This document shows, in pieces, positions 7,039-17,432 of a stretch of DNA of 49,184 bases (position 1 is the first letter of the stretch; every line of letters begins with the position of its first letter). The stretch is from Tissierellia bacterium (GTDB taxonomy: Bacteria > Bacillota > Clostridia > Tissierellales > Tepidimicrobiaceae), in assembly GCA_012839745.1 (NCBI GenBank), contig DUMS01000043.1, positions 1 through 49,184 of the forward strand. Direction: 5' to 3'. The position numbers and the translations under genes were made by a program. Under the pieces are notes generated by a model. It saw only the letters and a program-made list of their open reading frames with translations. It did no database searches and was not told where the DNA came from.

Positions 7039-7836
7039 ATGGTGATTGGATTGGATTTTAATAAGGATAAGTATTTAGAACATATTAAAGATAAAAATCA
7101 GATATTGAATATGCGAAAGCTATTGGACAAAATAGAAATAACATTAAACAAATACCAGATACAGATAACAGATTTTATGGACCCTTATGAGATAAGGCTT
7201 TCAAAGTCCATACTTAACAGGTTTACAGATTTAGAATATTGTGAAATAGGCGGCATAGAGGAAGCTGAAAGGAAAATCATTATAATATATCCTCAATATA
7301 TTGAGATAGAGGATGTTGACTCCTTTATAGCTGCCCTTTCAATGGAATGGAACAGCAATAACCTTTCTCATAGAGATTTTTTAGGGGGAATTCTAAATTT
7401 AGGAATAAACCGTAATAAAGTAGGGGATATATTAATACATGAGGGATATGCACAGGTTATTGTAAAGAGGGAAGTAGCAGATTTTATTTTAACAAGCCTT
7501 GATAGGATTGGAAATCAAAAGGTTAAAGTAAGACAGATTCCAATAGATGAACTTAAGGCAGGTCAGGTGGATTACATAATTAAGCGCACAGTATTATCTT
7601 CCTTAAGATTAGATGTGCTCATAAGTGGAGCATATAATCTGTCAAGAAATGACAGCCAAAGTCTGATTGTTGCCCAAAGAGTAAAAGTAAACTGGGAGCC
7701 CGTTGACAAGGTATCAAAAGAGGTAAAACAGGGGGATATGATATCTGTAAAGGGATATGGTAGATTCATTTTAAGTGCAATTGAAGGTATCAGTAAGAAA
7801 GGGAGAATTAAGGTAGAACTGAAATTACTAATTTAA
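7039..7836 (+). CDS. ylmH: YlmH-type S4-domain RNA-binding protein (RqcP2 family)
   Basis: A 265-residue protein with an N-terminal helical domain, a central ferredoxin-like domain with [14 protein letters not shown] (family signature near 112-125), and a C-terminal S4 RNA-binding domain at about 185-250. The S4 motif appears as [15 protein letters not shown]. In Bacillus the family binds 50S-peptidyl-tRNA complexes and supports ribosome-associated quality control with RqcH. An rqcH gene is at 12210-13976, so both partners are in this window. The start is ATG 7039, three bases after yggT. Only a weak GGTGA ribosome site is inside the upstream gene end, which fits translational coupling. Confidence 0.92.
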   Translation: MVIGLDFNKDKYLEHIKDKNQILNMRKLLDKIEITLNKYQIQITDFMDPYEIRLSKSILNRFTDLEYCEIGGIEEAERKIIIIYPQYIEIEDVDSFIAALSMEWNSNNLSHRDFLGGILNLGINRNKVGDILIHEGYAQVIVKREVADFILTSLDRIGNQKVKVRQIPIDELKAGQVDYIIKRTVLSSLRLDVLISGAYNLSRNDSQSLIVAQRVKVNWEPVDKVSKEVKQGDMISVKGYGRFILSAIEGISKKGRIKVELKLLI

Positions 7837-7850
7837 ATGGAGTGAGCTAT

Positions 7851-8423
7851 ATGATTACACCCCTTGATATTCAAAATAAGGAGTTTAAAAGGTCCATAAG
7901 AGGGTATAAAGAATCTGAAGTTGATGAATTCTTAGATGAAATAATTAAGGATTATGAAAAAATATATAAGGAAAACATTGAATTAAAGGATAAGATATTG
8001 CTTTTGAATGAGCAGATTGAAAAGTATAATTCTATGGAGGACACATTAAAGGAAACTCTTATTGTTGCCCAAAGTACAGCAGATGAGCTTATATTGGCTG
8101 CAAAGCAAAAAGCTGAACTTATAATTAAGGAAGCTACCAATGAATCAAAGAAACTGATAGAGGAAGCACAGAATGAAGTGAAGTCCATAAGGAAGGAATA
8201 CGAATACCTATTGAAGGAAATGATCATATTCAGAACACGCTATAAATCGCTCATTGAATCTCAACTAACAACATTGGAGCAGTTTTATTCGGATATAGAG
8301 AGTAAAGAGCTAAGTATTAATAGAAGTAAAAATTTAGAAGAGGAATATATAGGAGAAGTTGAAGATAAGGAATTGGAAGAGTATAATGAAATAGAAGAAA
8401 ACATACGGGATTTGGGGGCATAG
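7851..8423 (+). CDS. divIVA: DivIVA-family cell division/polarity protein
   Basis: A 190-residue DivIVA-domain protein. The N-terminal lipid-binding domain has the family pattern [18 protein letters not shown] followed by EVDEFLDEI. The rest is a long acidic-basic coiled coil with [13 protein letters not shown]-type repeats, then an acidic tail. DivIVA marks negatively curved membrane at septa and poles and recruits division and sporulation factors. I place the start at ATG 7851, since GGAGTG at 7839-7844 is correctly spaced for it. A GTG at 7842 would add MSY and overlap the ribosome site. It is the last gene of the sepF cluster and ends in a GC-rich hairpin. Confidence 0.93.
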   Translation: MITPLDIQNKEFKRSIRGYKESEVDEFLDEIIKDYEKIYKENIELKDKILLLNEQIEKYNSMEDTLKETLIVAQSTADELILAAKQKAELIIKEATNESKKLIEEAQNEVKSIRKEYEYLLKEMIIFRTRYKSLIESQLTTLEQFYSDIESKELSINRSKNLEEEYIGEVEDKELEEYNEIEENIRDLGA

Positions 8424-8430
8424 CCCCCAA
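8412..8430 (+). terminator. GC-rich hairpin over the divIVA stop codon
   Basis: TTGGGGGC (8412-8419) pairs with GCCCCCAA (8423-8430) around the loop ATA, enclosing the TAG stop. The bases after it (GTTTCATTT) are only moderately T-rich, so it may be a weak terminator or an mRNA-stabilising hairpin. Confidence 0.45.
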
Positions 8431-8465
8431 GTTTCATTTCACATAGAATAACTGGAGGAATATTT

Positions 8466-9245
8466 ATGACAAGGCAGATTAAAATAGATGAAGACTTATA
8501 TATTGGAGGAAATGAGTTCATAATCATTGCAGGACCATGTGCTGTGGAAAGTGAAAAGCAGATGGATATTATCGGAAGGGAATTTTACAGGCTAGGAATC
8601 AGGATTATTAGAGGCGGTGCATTTAAACCAAGAACCAATCCTGCATCCTTTCAAGGACTAGGATTTGAAGGGCTGAAGATATTGAAAAGCTTAAGGGATT
8701 CCTATGGATTTAAAATACTGTCAGAGATTTTAGACCCCAGAGATGTAGAAAGGGCTTATGAATATATTGATATATACCAGATTGGATCAAGGAATATGCA
8801 AAACTATGCTCTCCTGAAAGAAGTAGGAAAACAAGACAAGCCTATATTGCTAAAAAGGGGTATGAATGCTACTTATGATGAATGGATAAATGCTTCAGAG
8901 TACATCAGTCAAGAAGGAAACCATAACATAATACTTTGCGAAAGAGGAATAAGGACTTTTAACAGCTATACCAGAAATACCCTGGATTTGATGAGCGTTC
9001 CGGTGATGAAATATAAAACCGAATATCCAGTAATTGTAGACCCTAGTCATGGGACAGGAAGAAGAAATCTAATACTTCCTGCTGCTAAGGCAGCATTGGC
9101 AATTGGAGCCAATGGTGTATTGATAGAGGTACATCCAGAGCCTGAAAAAGCTCTTTCAGATGGATATCAGTCATTAAGTCTGGAAGAATTTAAAAAACTG
9201 TTAGAAGAAATAAATGCAATGAAATCAGCATTGAAAATAAATTAG
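8466..9245 (+). CDS. aroF: 3-deoxy-7-phosphoheptulonate synthase (DAHP synthase)
   Basis: A 259-residue DAHP synthase of the KDO8P-synthase-like (type I-beta) class. It condenses phosphoenolpyruvate with erythrose 4-phosphate in the first step of aromatic amino acid synthesis. Motifs visible are AGPCAVES (PEP site and metal Cys), KPRTNPASFQG (residues about 53-63), QIGSRNMQN, LLKRGM and DPSHGTGRR near 194. The protein starts directly at the barrel, without a ferredoxin-like or chorismate-mutase regulatory domain, so feedback control by fusion is absent. The start is ATG 8466 with TGGAGG upstream. It is alone, with no other shikimate gene adjacent, in a position between divIVA and lspA where many relatives carry other genes. 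Confidence 0.93.
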   Translation: MTRQIKIDEDLYIGGNEFIIIAGPCAVESEKQMDIIGREFYRLGIRIIRGGAFKPRTNPASFQGLGFEGLKILKSLRDSYGFKILSEILDPRDVERAYEYIDIYQIGSRNMQNYALLKEVGKQDKPILLKRGMNATYDEWINASEYISQEGNHNIILCERGIRTFNSYTRNTLDLMSVPVMKYKTEYPVIVDPSHGTGRRNLILPAAKAALAIGANGVLIEVHPEPEKALSDGYQSLSLEEFKKLLEEINAMKSALKIN

Positions 9246-9305
9246 TAAAATAAGCCCCTTTTTTTCATAATATAATTATATATAGATGAAAATGGAGGGG
9301 TTTAA

Positions 9306-9440
9306 TTGAGCAATGCATATGTAAATGAATATGACGATGAACTATTGTTCTTTTTTATATTGCTGACACATATATGGGGAGCAAGATATAGAAAGAACAG
9401 TTTGCTTTTCTTCCTGTTGATTCTAATGATGTACACTTAA
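9306..9440 (+). CDS. 44-residue hydrophobic small protein
   Basis: A very short gene: TTG 9306, ribosome site GGAGGGG at 9294-9300, stop TAA at 9438-9440. The product begins SNAYVNEYDDE, continues with a hydrophobic run (LLFFFILLTHIWGA), a short basic RYRKN, and a second hydrophobic run to the end (SLLFFLLILMMYT). This layout is seen in small Firmicute proteins carrying an acidic LLFFF motif, some linked to spores; I cannot name a family. The ribosome site falls in the right arm of an imperfect inverted repeat (9255-9268 with 9286-9300), and a TATAAT-like box is in the loop (9271-9276). The ribosome site and fully open frame support it as real. Confidence 0.55.
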   Translation: MSNAYVNEYDDELLFFFILLTHIWGARYRKNSLLFFLLILMMYT

Positions 9441-9526
9441 AATAATGTTAGAAATTTACTAGGATTATTAGCTAGTATATGGGCATATTATTTTATAAAA
9501 CACGATATAAGCATGAGGAGGAAAAT

Positions 9527-10144
9527 ATGGAAGAAAAGCTAAGGAACCATTACAGGAGGCTTTTATTGGATGAAAAGGAAAGAATATTAAATACCATAAA
9601 CAAGATGAAGAATACACAGGAATTTGGAGCCATGGATGAATACTATACAGAATTATCATTCTATGATAATCATCCGGCTGACATTGGAACAGAAATGTTC
9701 ATGATGGAACAGGATAAGGGTTTAGCAGATAAATTAAACGATACTCTTGTTGAAATAGAATATTCACTGGAAGCTATTGATAGAGGGGACTACGGTAAGT
9801 GTATATCCTGTGGAAGGGAAATAGATAAAGAGCGCCTAGAAGTGATTCCATATTTAAAGCTCTGCATTAATTGTTCTGAGGAAAAGATACCTTTAGAAAA
9901 GAAGATGGAATTCAGACCTGAAGAGGAAGGAAGTATAAGCCCTTTCAGTAACTATAAAAATAATGATGACATTAATGGATTTGATAGAGAGGATAGTTAT
10001 CAGGAGGTAGAAAGATATAATAGAATAGACAGGGATCCTTCCTTTAATACAGGAGATCAGTTAGGTGTATTTGATGAGGATAACAGTGGAGCAGTTGAAG
10101 ATGTAGAGGAGATTTCACAGGATTACTATAAGGATACCCTATAA
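9527..10144 (+). CDS. YteA-like TraR/DksA C4 zinc-finger protein
   Basis: A 205-residue protein of the DksA/TraR zinc-finger superfamily, YteA-like subgroup found in spore formers. Residues 1-85 are mostly helical, with a DNHPADIGTE motif near 47-56. The zinc finger is C-x2-C-x17-C-x2-C (Cys92, Cys95, Cys113, Cys116) preceded by EAIDRGDYGKC, the family signature. The C-terminal third is acidic and low in order. DksA relatives act in the RNA polymerase secondary channel; whether this subgroup does is not established. I choose ATG 9527, seven bases after GAGGAGG; an upstream ATG at 9479 lacks a ribosome site. The gene ends at a strong terminator. Confidence 0.85.
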   Translation: MEEKLRNHYRRLLLDEKERILNTINKMKNTQEFGAMDEYYTELSFYDNHPADIGTEMFMMEQDKGLADKLNDTLVEIEYSLEAIDRGDYGKCISCGREIDKERLEVIPYLKLCINCSEEKIPLEKKMEFRPEEEGSISPFSNYKNNDDINGFDREDSYQEVERYNRIDRDPSFNTGDQLGVFDEDNSGAVEDVEEISQDYYKDTL

Positions 10145-10152
10145 TGAATTTT

Positions 10153-10195
10153 AAAGGCTTACATGAATATAATTCGTGGTAAGTCTTTATTTTTT
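10153..10195 (+). terminator. Intrinsic terminator after the YteA-like gene
   Basis: AAAGGCTTAC (10153-10162) pairs with GTAAGTCTTT, and ATGAAT pairs with ATTCGT inside it, with one bulged G. A T-rich run follows (10186-10195). Confidence 0.85.
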
Positions 10196-10210
10196 GGTGA
10201 TGATGGCATA

Positions 10211-10239
10211 TTGTATTAAAGGCTATTATGTTTTAAAAT
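10211..10239 (+). promoter_or_regulatory. Possible promoter for lspA-rluD-pyrR
   Basis: TTGTAT (10211-10216), a 17-base spacer and TAAAAT (10234-10239). The -35 is weak (3/6) and the -10 good (5/6). It lies between a terminator and the lspA start. Confidence 0.4.
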
Positions 10240-10274
10240 AGTATTAGACTGAAATTAGTTAGGAGGAAAACATA

Positions 10275-10739
10275 TTGGCGTATTTTATAATAACAATAAT
10301 AATTGTACTATTGGACCAGATAATTAAATTTGCGGCAGTAAAATTTCTAAAGGGGAACAGTCCATATGTTGTAATTGATGATTTTTTTCAGCTTTACTAT
10401 GTTGAAAATACCGGGGCTGCTTTTGGAATATTTAAAAATGGCAGGATTTTTTTCATTATAATATCAATATTGGTAATAATATTTGTGATTCTATTTATGT
10501 TTAAATACATGAACACATTAAATACTGCAATGAAAGTAGCACTGGCAATGTTTATCGGCGGTTCAATAGGAAATCTGATAGACAGAATCAGGCTGGGATA
10601 TGTTGTAGACTTTCTAAGCTTTAAGCTTCCCTTTGGATATGATTTTCCCGTGTTTAATGTAGCTGATTCTTTTATTGTAATTTCAACAATACTTATTATG
10701 GCTATGATACTTTTTGACAAAATTGAGAATAGAGGATGA
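10275..10739 (+). CDS. lspA: Lipoprotein signal peptidase (signal peptidase II)
   Basis: A 154-residue integral membrane aspartyl protease that cleaves signal peptides of prolipoproteins after lipidation. Four hydrophobic helices are visible. Motifs are DQIIK (14-18), ENTGAAFG (44-51), GNLIDR (99-104), VVDF with catalytic Asp112, and FNVAD with catalytic Asp131; their 19-residue spacing is the family norm. The start is TTG 10275 with AGGAGG upstream. It ends three bases before the pseudouridine synthase gene, the usual partner in Firmicutes. Confidence 0.96.
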   Translation: MAYFIITIIIVLLDQIIKFAAVKFLKGNSPYVVIDDFFQLYYVENTGAAFGIFKNGRIFFIIISILVIIFVILFMFKYMNTLNTAMKVALAMFIGGSIGNLIDRIRLGYVVDFLSFKLPFGYDFPVFNVADSFIVISTILIMAMILFDKIENRG

Positions 10740-10742
10740 AGT

Positions 10743-12209
<1,467 letters not shown>

Positions 12210-12230
<21 letters not shown>

Positions 12231-13976
12231 TTTTTCTATATATTCTTTTTTAGGTGTTACAAAAATTGTTTCATAATCATCATATATTACCATTCCCAAT
12301 TTAGCATTTTTGGGCTTTTTTACATTCTTTCTTTCTGTATAATCAACTGCAACGTTGTTTGAATTCCTGCCTTTGCTATAGTAAGCAGCAAGTATTGCTG
12401 CTTCCTCCAGAGTCTTATCTGGGACCTGTTTATTTTCGCTCTTTATTATAACATGGCTTCCTGGCATTTTTTGTGCGTGTAGCCATATATCTTTTTTGCT
12501 TGCAGCCTTTAAAGTTAGAAAATCATTTTGCTTATTGTTCTTGCCTACAAATATGTGGAATCCATCAGATGAAATAAAGTGATAAGGTTTTGATGTCTTA
12601 TTATCCTTATTTTTCTTGTTTTTTCCCTTCAGGTATCCTTCCAGGATTAATTCTTCCTTTATTTCTTCCAATTCTATTAGTTCAGTACAGTTGTCAATAT
12701 TGTTTAAAACATTTTCCAGATACTCTATTTCCTGTTCTGTTTCAGGTATCTTATCAAGAAGCAGATTATAAGCGTTTTTTAGCTTGGCATATTTTTTGTA
12801 GTATCTTTGAGCATTTTCTACCGGAGAATACTTTTTATCAAGAGGTATTGTTATCTTTTTCATGCTTTCATCATAGAAGTTTTCAAGCTCAACTTTTTCT
12901 ACTCCCTTTTCAATTCTGTGGAGGTTTGCAGATATTAAATCAGCGTATATTTTATACTTTTCTCTGTCTTCACTCTCCAACAGTTCCTGCTTTTGTTTTG
13001 CTAGCTTATTTAAAGAGCGTTCAAGAATCACCTGTATCGACTTTTTCATGGACTGGGATTTTTGGCGTATTCTGTCCAGCTTATCATTTTCAGTATAGTA
13101 TATATCAAGGACCTCATTTATGGATTCTCTGTAGATTTTATTTCTAACTCCAAACTGGTTTATATCTAGGCTATGAAAGGCGGCATAATCCCCACCATAG
13201 TCATTTTTAATTAATACAGGATGAAAATCATGTTCTTTAACTTTTTCTATTATTGAAGCAAAGCTTTTATATAGATCCTTTTTTTCCCTTTCAGATAATG
13301 TACCCAGCGGCCTGTCTATGTCTATTCCTGCAATTGAGCATATTTCCTTGCTGATTAAGGGGCCTAACCCTGAAAAGTTTGTATAAAAAAACTTATTTAC
13401 CTGTTTATTTTTATTGTCATTTTCAAGCAGGGAATAAAAATCTGATTCTGTGGATATTAATGGGTTTAATCTATCCTGTTTGGCAAATGTATATGAAAGA
13501 CCTGGTAATACTTGCCTAACACTGCTAATGTCAGGGGTAACTTTCTTTATGGCATCTATTATCCTTAAGGACGCTTTATCTACCAGTATTATATTGCTGT
13601 GCTTTCCCATGATTTCAATTATAAGTCTTTTTACGGAAATATCGCCTAATTCATCCAGGGAGGAAATATCAATAAAAATTATTCTGTCCATTTCATGCTG
13701 CTCAATATTTAATACTATTCCTCCTGATAAATGCTTTCTCAATAGCATACAGAACATGGGAGGGGTAGGCGGGTTTTCCATGGAATATTTTGTAAGGTGC
13801 AGCCTTGGGCTGTTACTGCTTGAGGAAATCAATAGCCTGTGGTTTTTTCCCTTATTATATATGTTGATTATAACTTCATCCTTTTCATGCTGATAAATCT
13901 TATCAACCCTGCCGCCTAATAATAAATCATTTAATTCAAATACTATATTTCTAATGACTATACCATCCAGTGACAT
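12210..13976 (-). CDS. rqcH: Ribosome quality control protein RqcH (NFACT family)
   Basis: A 588-residue NFACT protein, the bacterial NEMF/Rqc2 homolog. It binds stalled 50S-peptidyl-tRNA and adds C-terminal alanine tails that mark nascent chains for degradation. The NFACT-N domain comes first, with the conserved Asp97-Arg98 pair (EMDRII) needed for Ala-tail synthesis in Bacillus. A long coiled coil spans about 280-420. The NFACT-R domain is at about 450-560 (HIFVGKNNKQNDFLT, WLHAQKMPGSHVII). I start it at the ATG at 13976 because GGAGGT is four bases upstream; an ATG at 13988 would swallow that site. Old annotations call it fibronectin-binding protein. Partner ylmH is at 7039. Confidence 0.95.
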
Positions 13977-14112
13977 ATTTACCTCCATTAATCTACTGTA
14001 GTGAGTTTTTCTCTTTTTGAGAAAGAAAATTAAAAAATTGTAATATATTATGGACTAATTATCCTTTAGTATATATTATAGTTCATAAAACTGCAAATTA
14101 AAAGAATGTGGA

Positions 14113-14140
14113 TTGACAACAACCTTTTTATTGGTATGAT
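14113..14140 (+). promoter_or_regulatory. Strong sigma-A promoter for yicC and the downstream run
   Basis: TTGACA (14113-14118, perfect), a 16-base spacer and TATGAT (14135-14140), with an extended -10 TGG immediately before it. It is 23 bases before the yicC start. Confidence 0.8.
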
Positions 14141-14162
14141 TATTTATTAGGAGATGATATAT

Positions 14163-15044
14163 ATGATTAAAAGCATGACTGGATTTGGCAGAGGTGAGTT
14201 TTCAGATACAATCCATAATTTCAGCGTAGAGATAAAGACTGTTAATCATAGATATAATGATATAATGATAAAAATGCCAAAGCATCTTAATTATCTGGAA
14301 GAGAACATAAAAAGATACATAAAAAAAGATATTAACAGAGGCAGAGTAGAAGTATATATAAATGTGGAATATATAAGCGAATCACCAATAGATGTAAGCA
14401 TAGACATTCCTCTGGCAAAAGCATATAAATATGCGTTGGAGAAGCTAATTGAGGAATTAAATATAGAATATAAAATAGGTTTAGGGGATATATTGACTTT
14501 AAATGATATTGTAAAAACTGAAAGAAAGGAAATGGATAAGAATATTGTATGGAACTGCCTTACTAAGGCTTTGGATATAGCTCTGGAAAATGTAAAGGCT
14601 ATGAGAATTGAAGAAGGCATTGCACTTAAAAAGGATATTGAATGCCAGCTTAAGACCATGAACTATATGATAGTGGAAATTGAAAAGAGGGCTCCTTTTG
14701 TTGTTAAGGAGTATAAGGAAAAATTAAAGGAAAGGATAAAAGAATTAATTGATGAAGAATGTGATTTAGATGAAGATAGATTGAATTATGAAGTTGCCCT
14801 CTTTGCTGATAAAAGCAATATAAATGAAGAAATAGTCAGGTTTAAGAGCCATGTAAATCAGTTTCTTAAGAGCCTGGAATATGATGAACCTATTGGAAGA
14901 AAGCTGGATTTTTTAATTCAGGAGATGAACAGGGAGATAAATACCATAGGCTCTAAGGCAAGTGACCTTTACATTACAAACTATGTTGTGGATATAAAGA
15001 GCGAATTGGAGAAGATAAGGGAACAGGTTCAAAATATTGAGTGA
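14163..15044 (+). CDS. YicC/YloC-family endoribonuclease
   Basis: A 293-residue YicC-family protein. The N-terminus has the family signature [11 protein letters not shown] and TVNHRYNDI (residues about 28-36). The C-terminal domain ends with [22 protein letters not shown], the most conserved block. YicC/YloC proteins are endoribonucleases that affect RNA turnover. I choose ATG 14163, nine bases after AGGAG; the ATG at 14154 touches that site. It heads the yloC-remA-gmk-rpoZ order of Firmicutes, behind a strong promoter. The stop is 19 bases before remA. Confidence 0.94.
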   Translation: MIKSMTGFGRGEFSDTIHNFSVEIKTVNHRYNDIMIKMPKHLNYLEENIKRYIKKDINRGRVEVYINVEYISESPIDVSIDIPLAKAYKYALEKLIEELNIEYKIGLGDILTLNDIVKTERKEMDKNIVWNCLTKALDIALENVKAMRIEEGIALKKDIECQLKTMNYMIVEIEKRAPFVVKEYKEKLKERIKELIDEECDLDEDRLNYEVALFADKSNINEEIVRFKSHVNQFLKSLEYDEPIGRKLDFLIQEMNREINTIGSKASDLYITNYVVDIKSELEKIREQVQNIE

Positions 15045-15063
15045 TTTATTAAGGAGGGTTTTT

Positions 15064-15330
15064 ATGGATGTGAATTTAATCAATATTGGATTTGGAAATA
15101 TAGTATCAACCAATAGAATTATAGCAATAGTGAGTCCTGAATCTGCACCTATAAAGAGGATGATACAGGAAGCAAGGGATAATGGAATATTAATTGATGC
15201 AACATATGGCAGAAGAACCAGAGCAGTTATTATAACTGATAGTGATCATATTATATTGTCAGCTGTTCAGCCAGAAACAATTGCTCAAAGAGTTAATGGC
15301 AAATCTGGTCAGAAATTTGATATGGAATAG
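15064..15330 (+). CDS. remA: Extracellular matrix regulator RemA family protein (DUF370)
   Basis: An 88-residue RemA/YlzA family DNA-binding protein. Family features visible are [26 protein letters not shown] and the [16 protein letters not shown] block with basic residues in the DNA-contacting region. In Bacillus RemA forms ring oligomers and activates biofilm matrix and osmoprotection genes; in Clostridia the targets are unknown, though the gene is highly conserved here. The start is ATG 15064 with GGAGGG upstream; the longer frame from 15037 overlaps yicC and has no ribosome site. Confidence 0.94.
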   Translation: MDVNLINIGFGNIVSTNRIIAIVSPESAPIKRMIQEARDNGILIDATYGRRTRAVIITDSDHIILSAVQPETIAQRVNGKSGQKFDME

Positions 15331-15344
15331 AAAGCAGGGATATT

Positions 15345-15944
15345 ATGTCAAAAGGTTTTTTGTTGGTTATTTCCGGACCCTCTGGTAGTGGAAAAGGAAC
15401 AGTTTGCAAAAAACTGTTGGAAAGAAATGAAAAGCTTGTATTTTCTGTTTCTGCTACTACCAGAAAGCCTAGGCCAGGCGAGATAGATGGAGTTAATTAT
15501 TTTTTCATAGATGACAAAAAATTTGATGAGATGATAGAAAATAACAAGTTTTTGGAGTATGCCAGTGTACATGGCAACAGATATGGTACTCCAGTAGATT
15601 TTGTTATGAATGAAATTGAAAAAGGAGAAATAGTAATACTGGAAATAGATGTACAAGGGGCTATACAGATAAAGGAAAAATATAAAGAAGCAGTATTCAT
15701 TTTTCTAGTTCCACCATCTATGAATGAACTTAAAAACCGTATTGTAAAAAGAGGCACTGAAAGCCAGGAAGATATTGACTTAAGGCTAAAGAATGCCTTA
15801 AATGAGCTTAAGTTTGTTGATAAATACGATTACATTGTAATTAATGATGAAGTAGACGAAGCAGTAAGTAAAATAGAAGCAATTATAAAGGCTGAAAAGC
15901 TAAGAGTAGCAAGACTAAAAGATATATTGGATAATATAATATGA
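15345..15944 (+). CDS. gmk: Guanylate kinase
   Basis: A 199-residue guanylate kinase that phosphorylates GMP to GDP with ATP. The P-loop GPSGSGKGT is at about 9-17. The GMP-binding segment SATTRKPRPGE...VNYFF is at about 36-53, with EIDVQGA near 100 and the arginine-rich lid IVKRGTES at about 130-140. The length is normal. The start is ATG 15345, 14 bases after remA, and its stop overlaps the ribosome site of rpoZ, so the two are coupled. It holds the standard place between remA and rpoZ. Confidence 0.97.
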   Translation: MSKGFLLVISGPSGSGKGTVCKKLLERNEKLVFSVSATTRKPRPGEIDGVNYFFIDDKKFDEMIENNKFLEYASVHGNRYGTPVDFVMNEIEKGEIVILEIDVQGAIQIKEKYKEAVFIFLVPPSMNELKNRIVKRGTESQEDIDLRLKNALNELKFVDKYDYIVINDEVDEAVSKIEAIIKAEKLRVARLKDILDNII

Positions 15945-15955
15945 GGAGGGATGGT

Positions 15956-16165
15956 ATGTTTATTCCATCAATAAATGAATTGACCAAAATTGCAGATAGC
16001 AGATATACTTTAGTTATGCTGGCATCAAAAAGGTCCAGACAGCTAATTGAAGGTAAGGAACCATTAGTCAAAACCTCTTCAAATAAGCCCGTAAGCATTG
16101 CCTTGGAGGAAATTGTAAAAGGCAAGGTTAAATATAGAAGACCAGAAATAAAAGGATATAAGTAG
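15956..16165 (+). CDS. rpoZ: RNA polymerase omega subunit
   Basis: A 69-residue omega subunit that helps RNA polymerase assembly by clamping the beta-prime C-terminus. Family motifs are a helix with R-Y-L-V...ASKRSRQL and then KPVSIALEEI..GKV. The start is ATG 15956, five bases after AGGAGGG at 15944-15950; the ATG at 15951 is out of frame and the upstream ATG at 15941 overlaps gmk. It ends eight bases before coaBC. Confidence 0.95.
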   Translation: MFIPSINELTKIADSRYTLVMLASKRSRQLIEGKEPLVKTSSNKPVSIALEEIVKGKVKYRRPEIKGYK

Positions 16166-16173
16166 GTGAGTTC

Positions 16174-17382
16174 ATGTTAAAGGGTAAAAATATCATAGTA
16201 GGAGTTACAGGTGGAATTGCAGCTTATAAAGTAGTAGATGTAGTCAGCAGGTTGAAGAAAAACAGAGCCAATGTAGAAGTTATAATGACCAAAAATGCAA
16301 CGAAATTCGTTACTCCGCTGACCTTTCAAACACTGGCCTTAAATGCAGTGTACGTGGATATGTTTAAGGAACCTAAGCATTATGATGTGGAGCATATATC
16401 ATTAGCTGAAAAAGCAGATTTGTTTTTAATAGCACCTGCAACAGCAAATATAATAGGAAAGATTGCCAATGGAATAGCAGATGACCTGTTGACTACAACA
16501 ATTATGGCAACTACTTCAAAGGTTATATTCGCTCCTGCAATGAATACAAATATGTATTTAAATCCCATAGTCCAGCAGAACATAGAGAAATTAAAAGGAC
16601 TTGGATATGAGTTTATAGAGCCTGGAGTAGGCTTGTTAGCCTGCCAGGCCTATGGCCCTGGCAGAATGGCTGAACCTGTAGACATAGTTGAATATGTAAT
16701 AAACAGCTTTAAGGAAAAGGAACTTGCAGGTAAAAAAATAGTTGTAACAGCCGGGCCAACTATGGAACCACTGGACCCTGTAAGGTATGTTACAAACCAC
16801 TCCAGCGGAAAGATGGGATATACCATAGCTAATCTTGCAAGCCTTAAAGGGGCAGAAGTAGTATTAATTAGTGGACCAACCCATTTGGATCCGCCAAGGA
16901 ATGTTAAATTAGTAAAGGTAAATACTACTATGGAAATGTTCAATGCAGTCAAGGAGGAATTTGATACCTGTCATGTGCTTATTAAGGCAGCAGCACCTCT
17001 TGATTATAGGCCTGAAACAGTAAGCAGTGAGAAGATAAAGAAAAAAGATGGAGAGAAGGATGAGCTTAACATTAAGTTTGTCCGAAATCCGGATATAGCT
17101 GAATACTTTGGAAGCATAAAGAAGGGTAAGATAATAGTGGGATTTGCTGCTGAAACAAATAATATGGTGGAGTACGCAAAGGAAAAATTAAGGAAGAAAA
17201 ACTTTGATTTTATAGTTGCCAATAATGTAAAGGAATCTGGTGCAGGATTTAAGACGGAAACAAATATTGTTACAATAATAGACAGGGATGGGTCAGTAAA
17301 GGAATATCCCATTATGTCTAAGGAAAAGGTAGCGGAAATCATACTGGATAAAGTTAAGGTATTACTGAACAATAAAGGCTAG
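16174..17382 (+). CDS. coaBC: Bifunctional phosphopantothenoylcysteine decarboxylase / phosphopantothenate-cysteine ligase
   Basis: A 402-residue CoaBC (Dfp) fusion. The N-terminal FMN decarboxylase domain (about 1-185) has GVTGGIAAYK, the catalytic His in DVEHISLAEKAD, PATANIIGKIANG and APAMNTNM. The C-terminal ligase domain (about 190-400) has VVTAGPTMEPLDPVRYVTNHSSGKMG for nucleotide binding and AAAPLDY. Together they convert 4'-phosphopantothenate to 4'-phosphopantetheine for coenzyme A. The later step gene coaD is at 35656. The start is ATG 16174. The stop codon is within the terminator stem at 17374-17401. Confidence 0.97.
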   Translation: MLKGKNIIVGVTGGIAAYKVVDVVSRLKKNRANVEVIMTKNATKFVTPLTFQTLALNAVYVDMFKEPKHYDVEHISLAEKADLFLIAPATANIIGKIANGIADDLLTTTIMATTSKVIFAPAMNTNMYLNPIVQQNIEKLKGLGYEFIEPGVGLLACQAYGPGRMAEPVDIVEYVINSFKEKELAGKKIVVTAGPTMEPLDPVRYVTNHSSGKMGYTIANLASLKGAEVVLISGPTHLDPPRNVKLVKVNTTMEMFNAVKEEFDTCHVLIKAAAPLDYRPETVSSEKIKKKDGEKDELNIKFVRNPDIAEYFGSIKKGKIIVGFAAETNNMVEYAKEKLRKKNFDFIVANNVKESGAGFKTETNIVTIIDRDGSVKEYPIMSKEKVAEIILDKVKVLLNNKG

Positions 17383-17405
17383 AGTTTAACTTCTAGCTTT
17401 TATTA
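17374..17405 (+). terminator. Terminator hairpin overlapping the coaBC stop codon
   Basis: GGCTAGA (17377-17383) pairs with TCTAGCT (17392-17398) and A/T pairs extend it to about 10 bp. A T-rich tail follows. It is only about 30 bases before priA, so it may attenuate rather than fully stop transcription. Confidence 0.65.
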
Positions 17406-17432
17406 TTCAAAAAAGTGCAAAGGATTGATATT

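Noticed and set aside
12590-13147. Plus-strand open frame of 185 codons inside rqcH
   Set aside because: It is antisense to the conserved coiled-coil region of rqcH, has no ribosome site and its composition (Phe, Leu, Ser, Pro) is that of a reverse-frame shadow.
13999-14035. TTTCTC/GAGAAA hairpin upstream of rqcH
   Set aside because: Low-GC hairpin without a T run in the right place; it may be only local A/T-rich complementarity in the leader.
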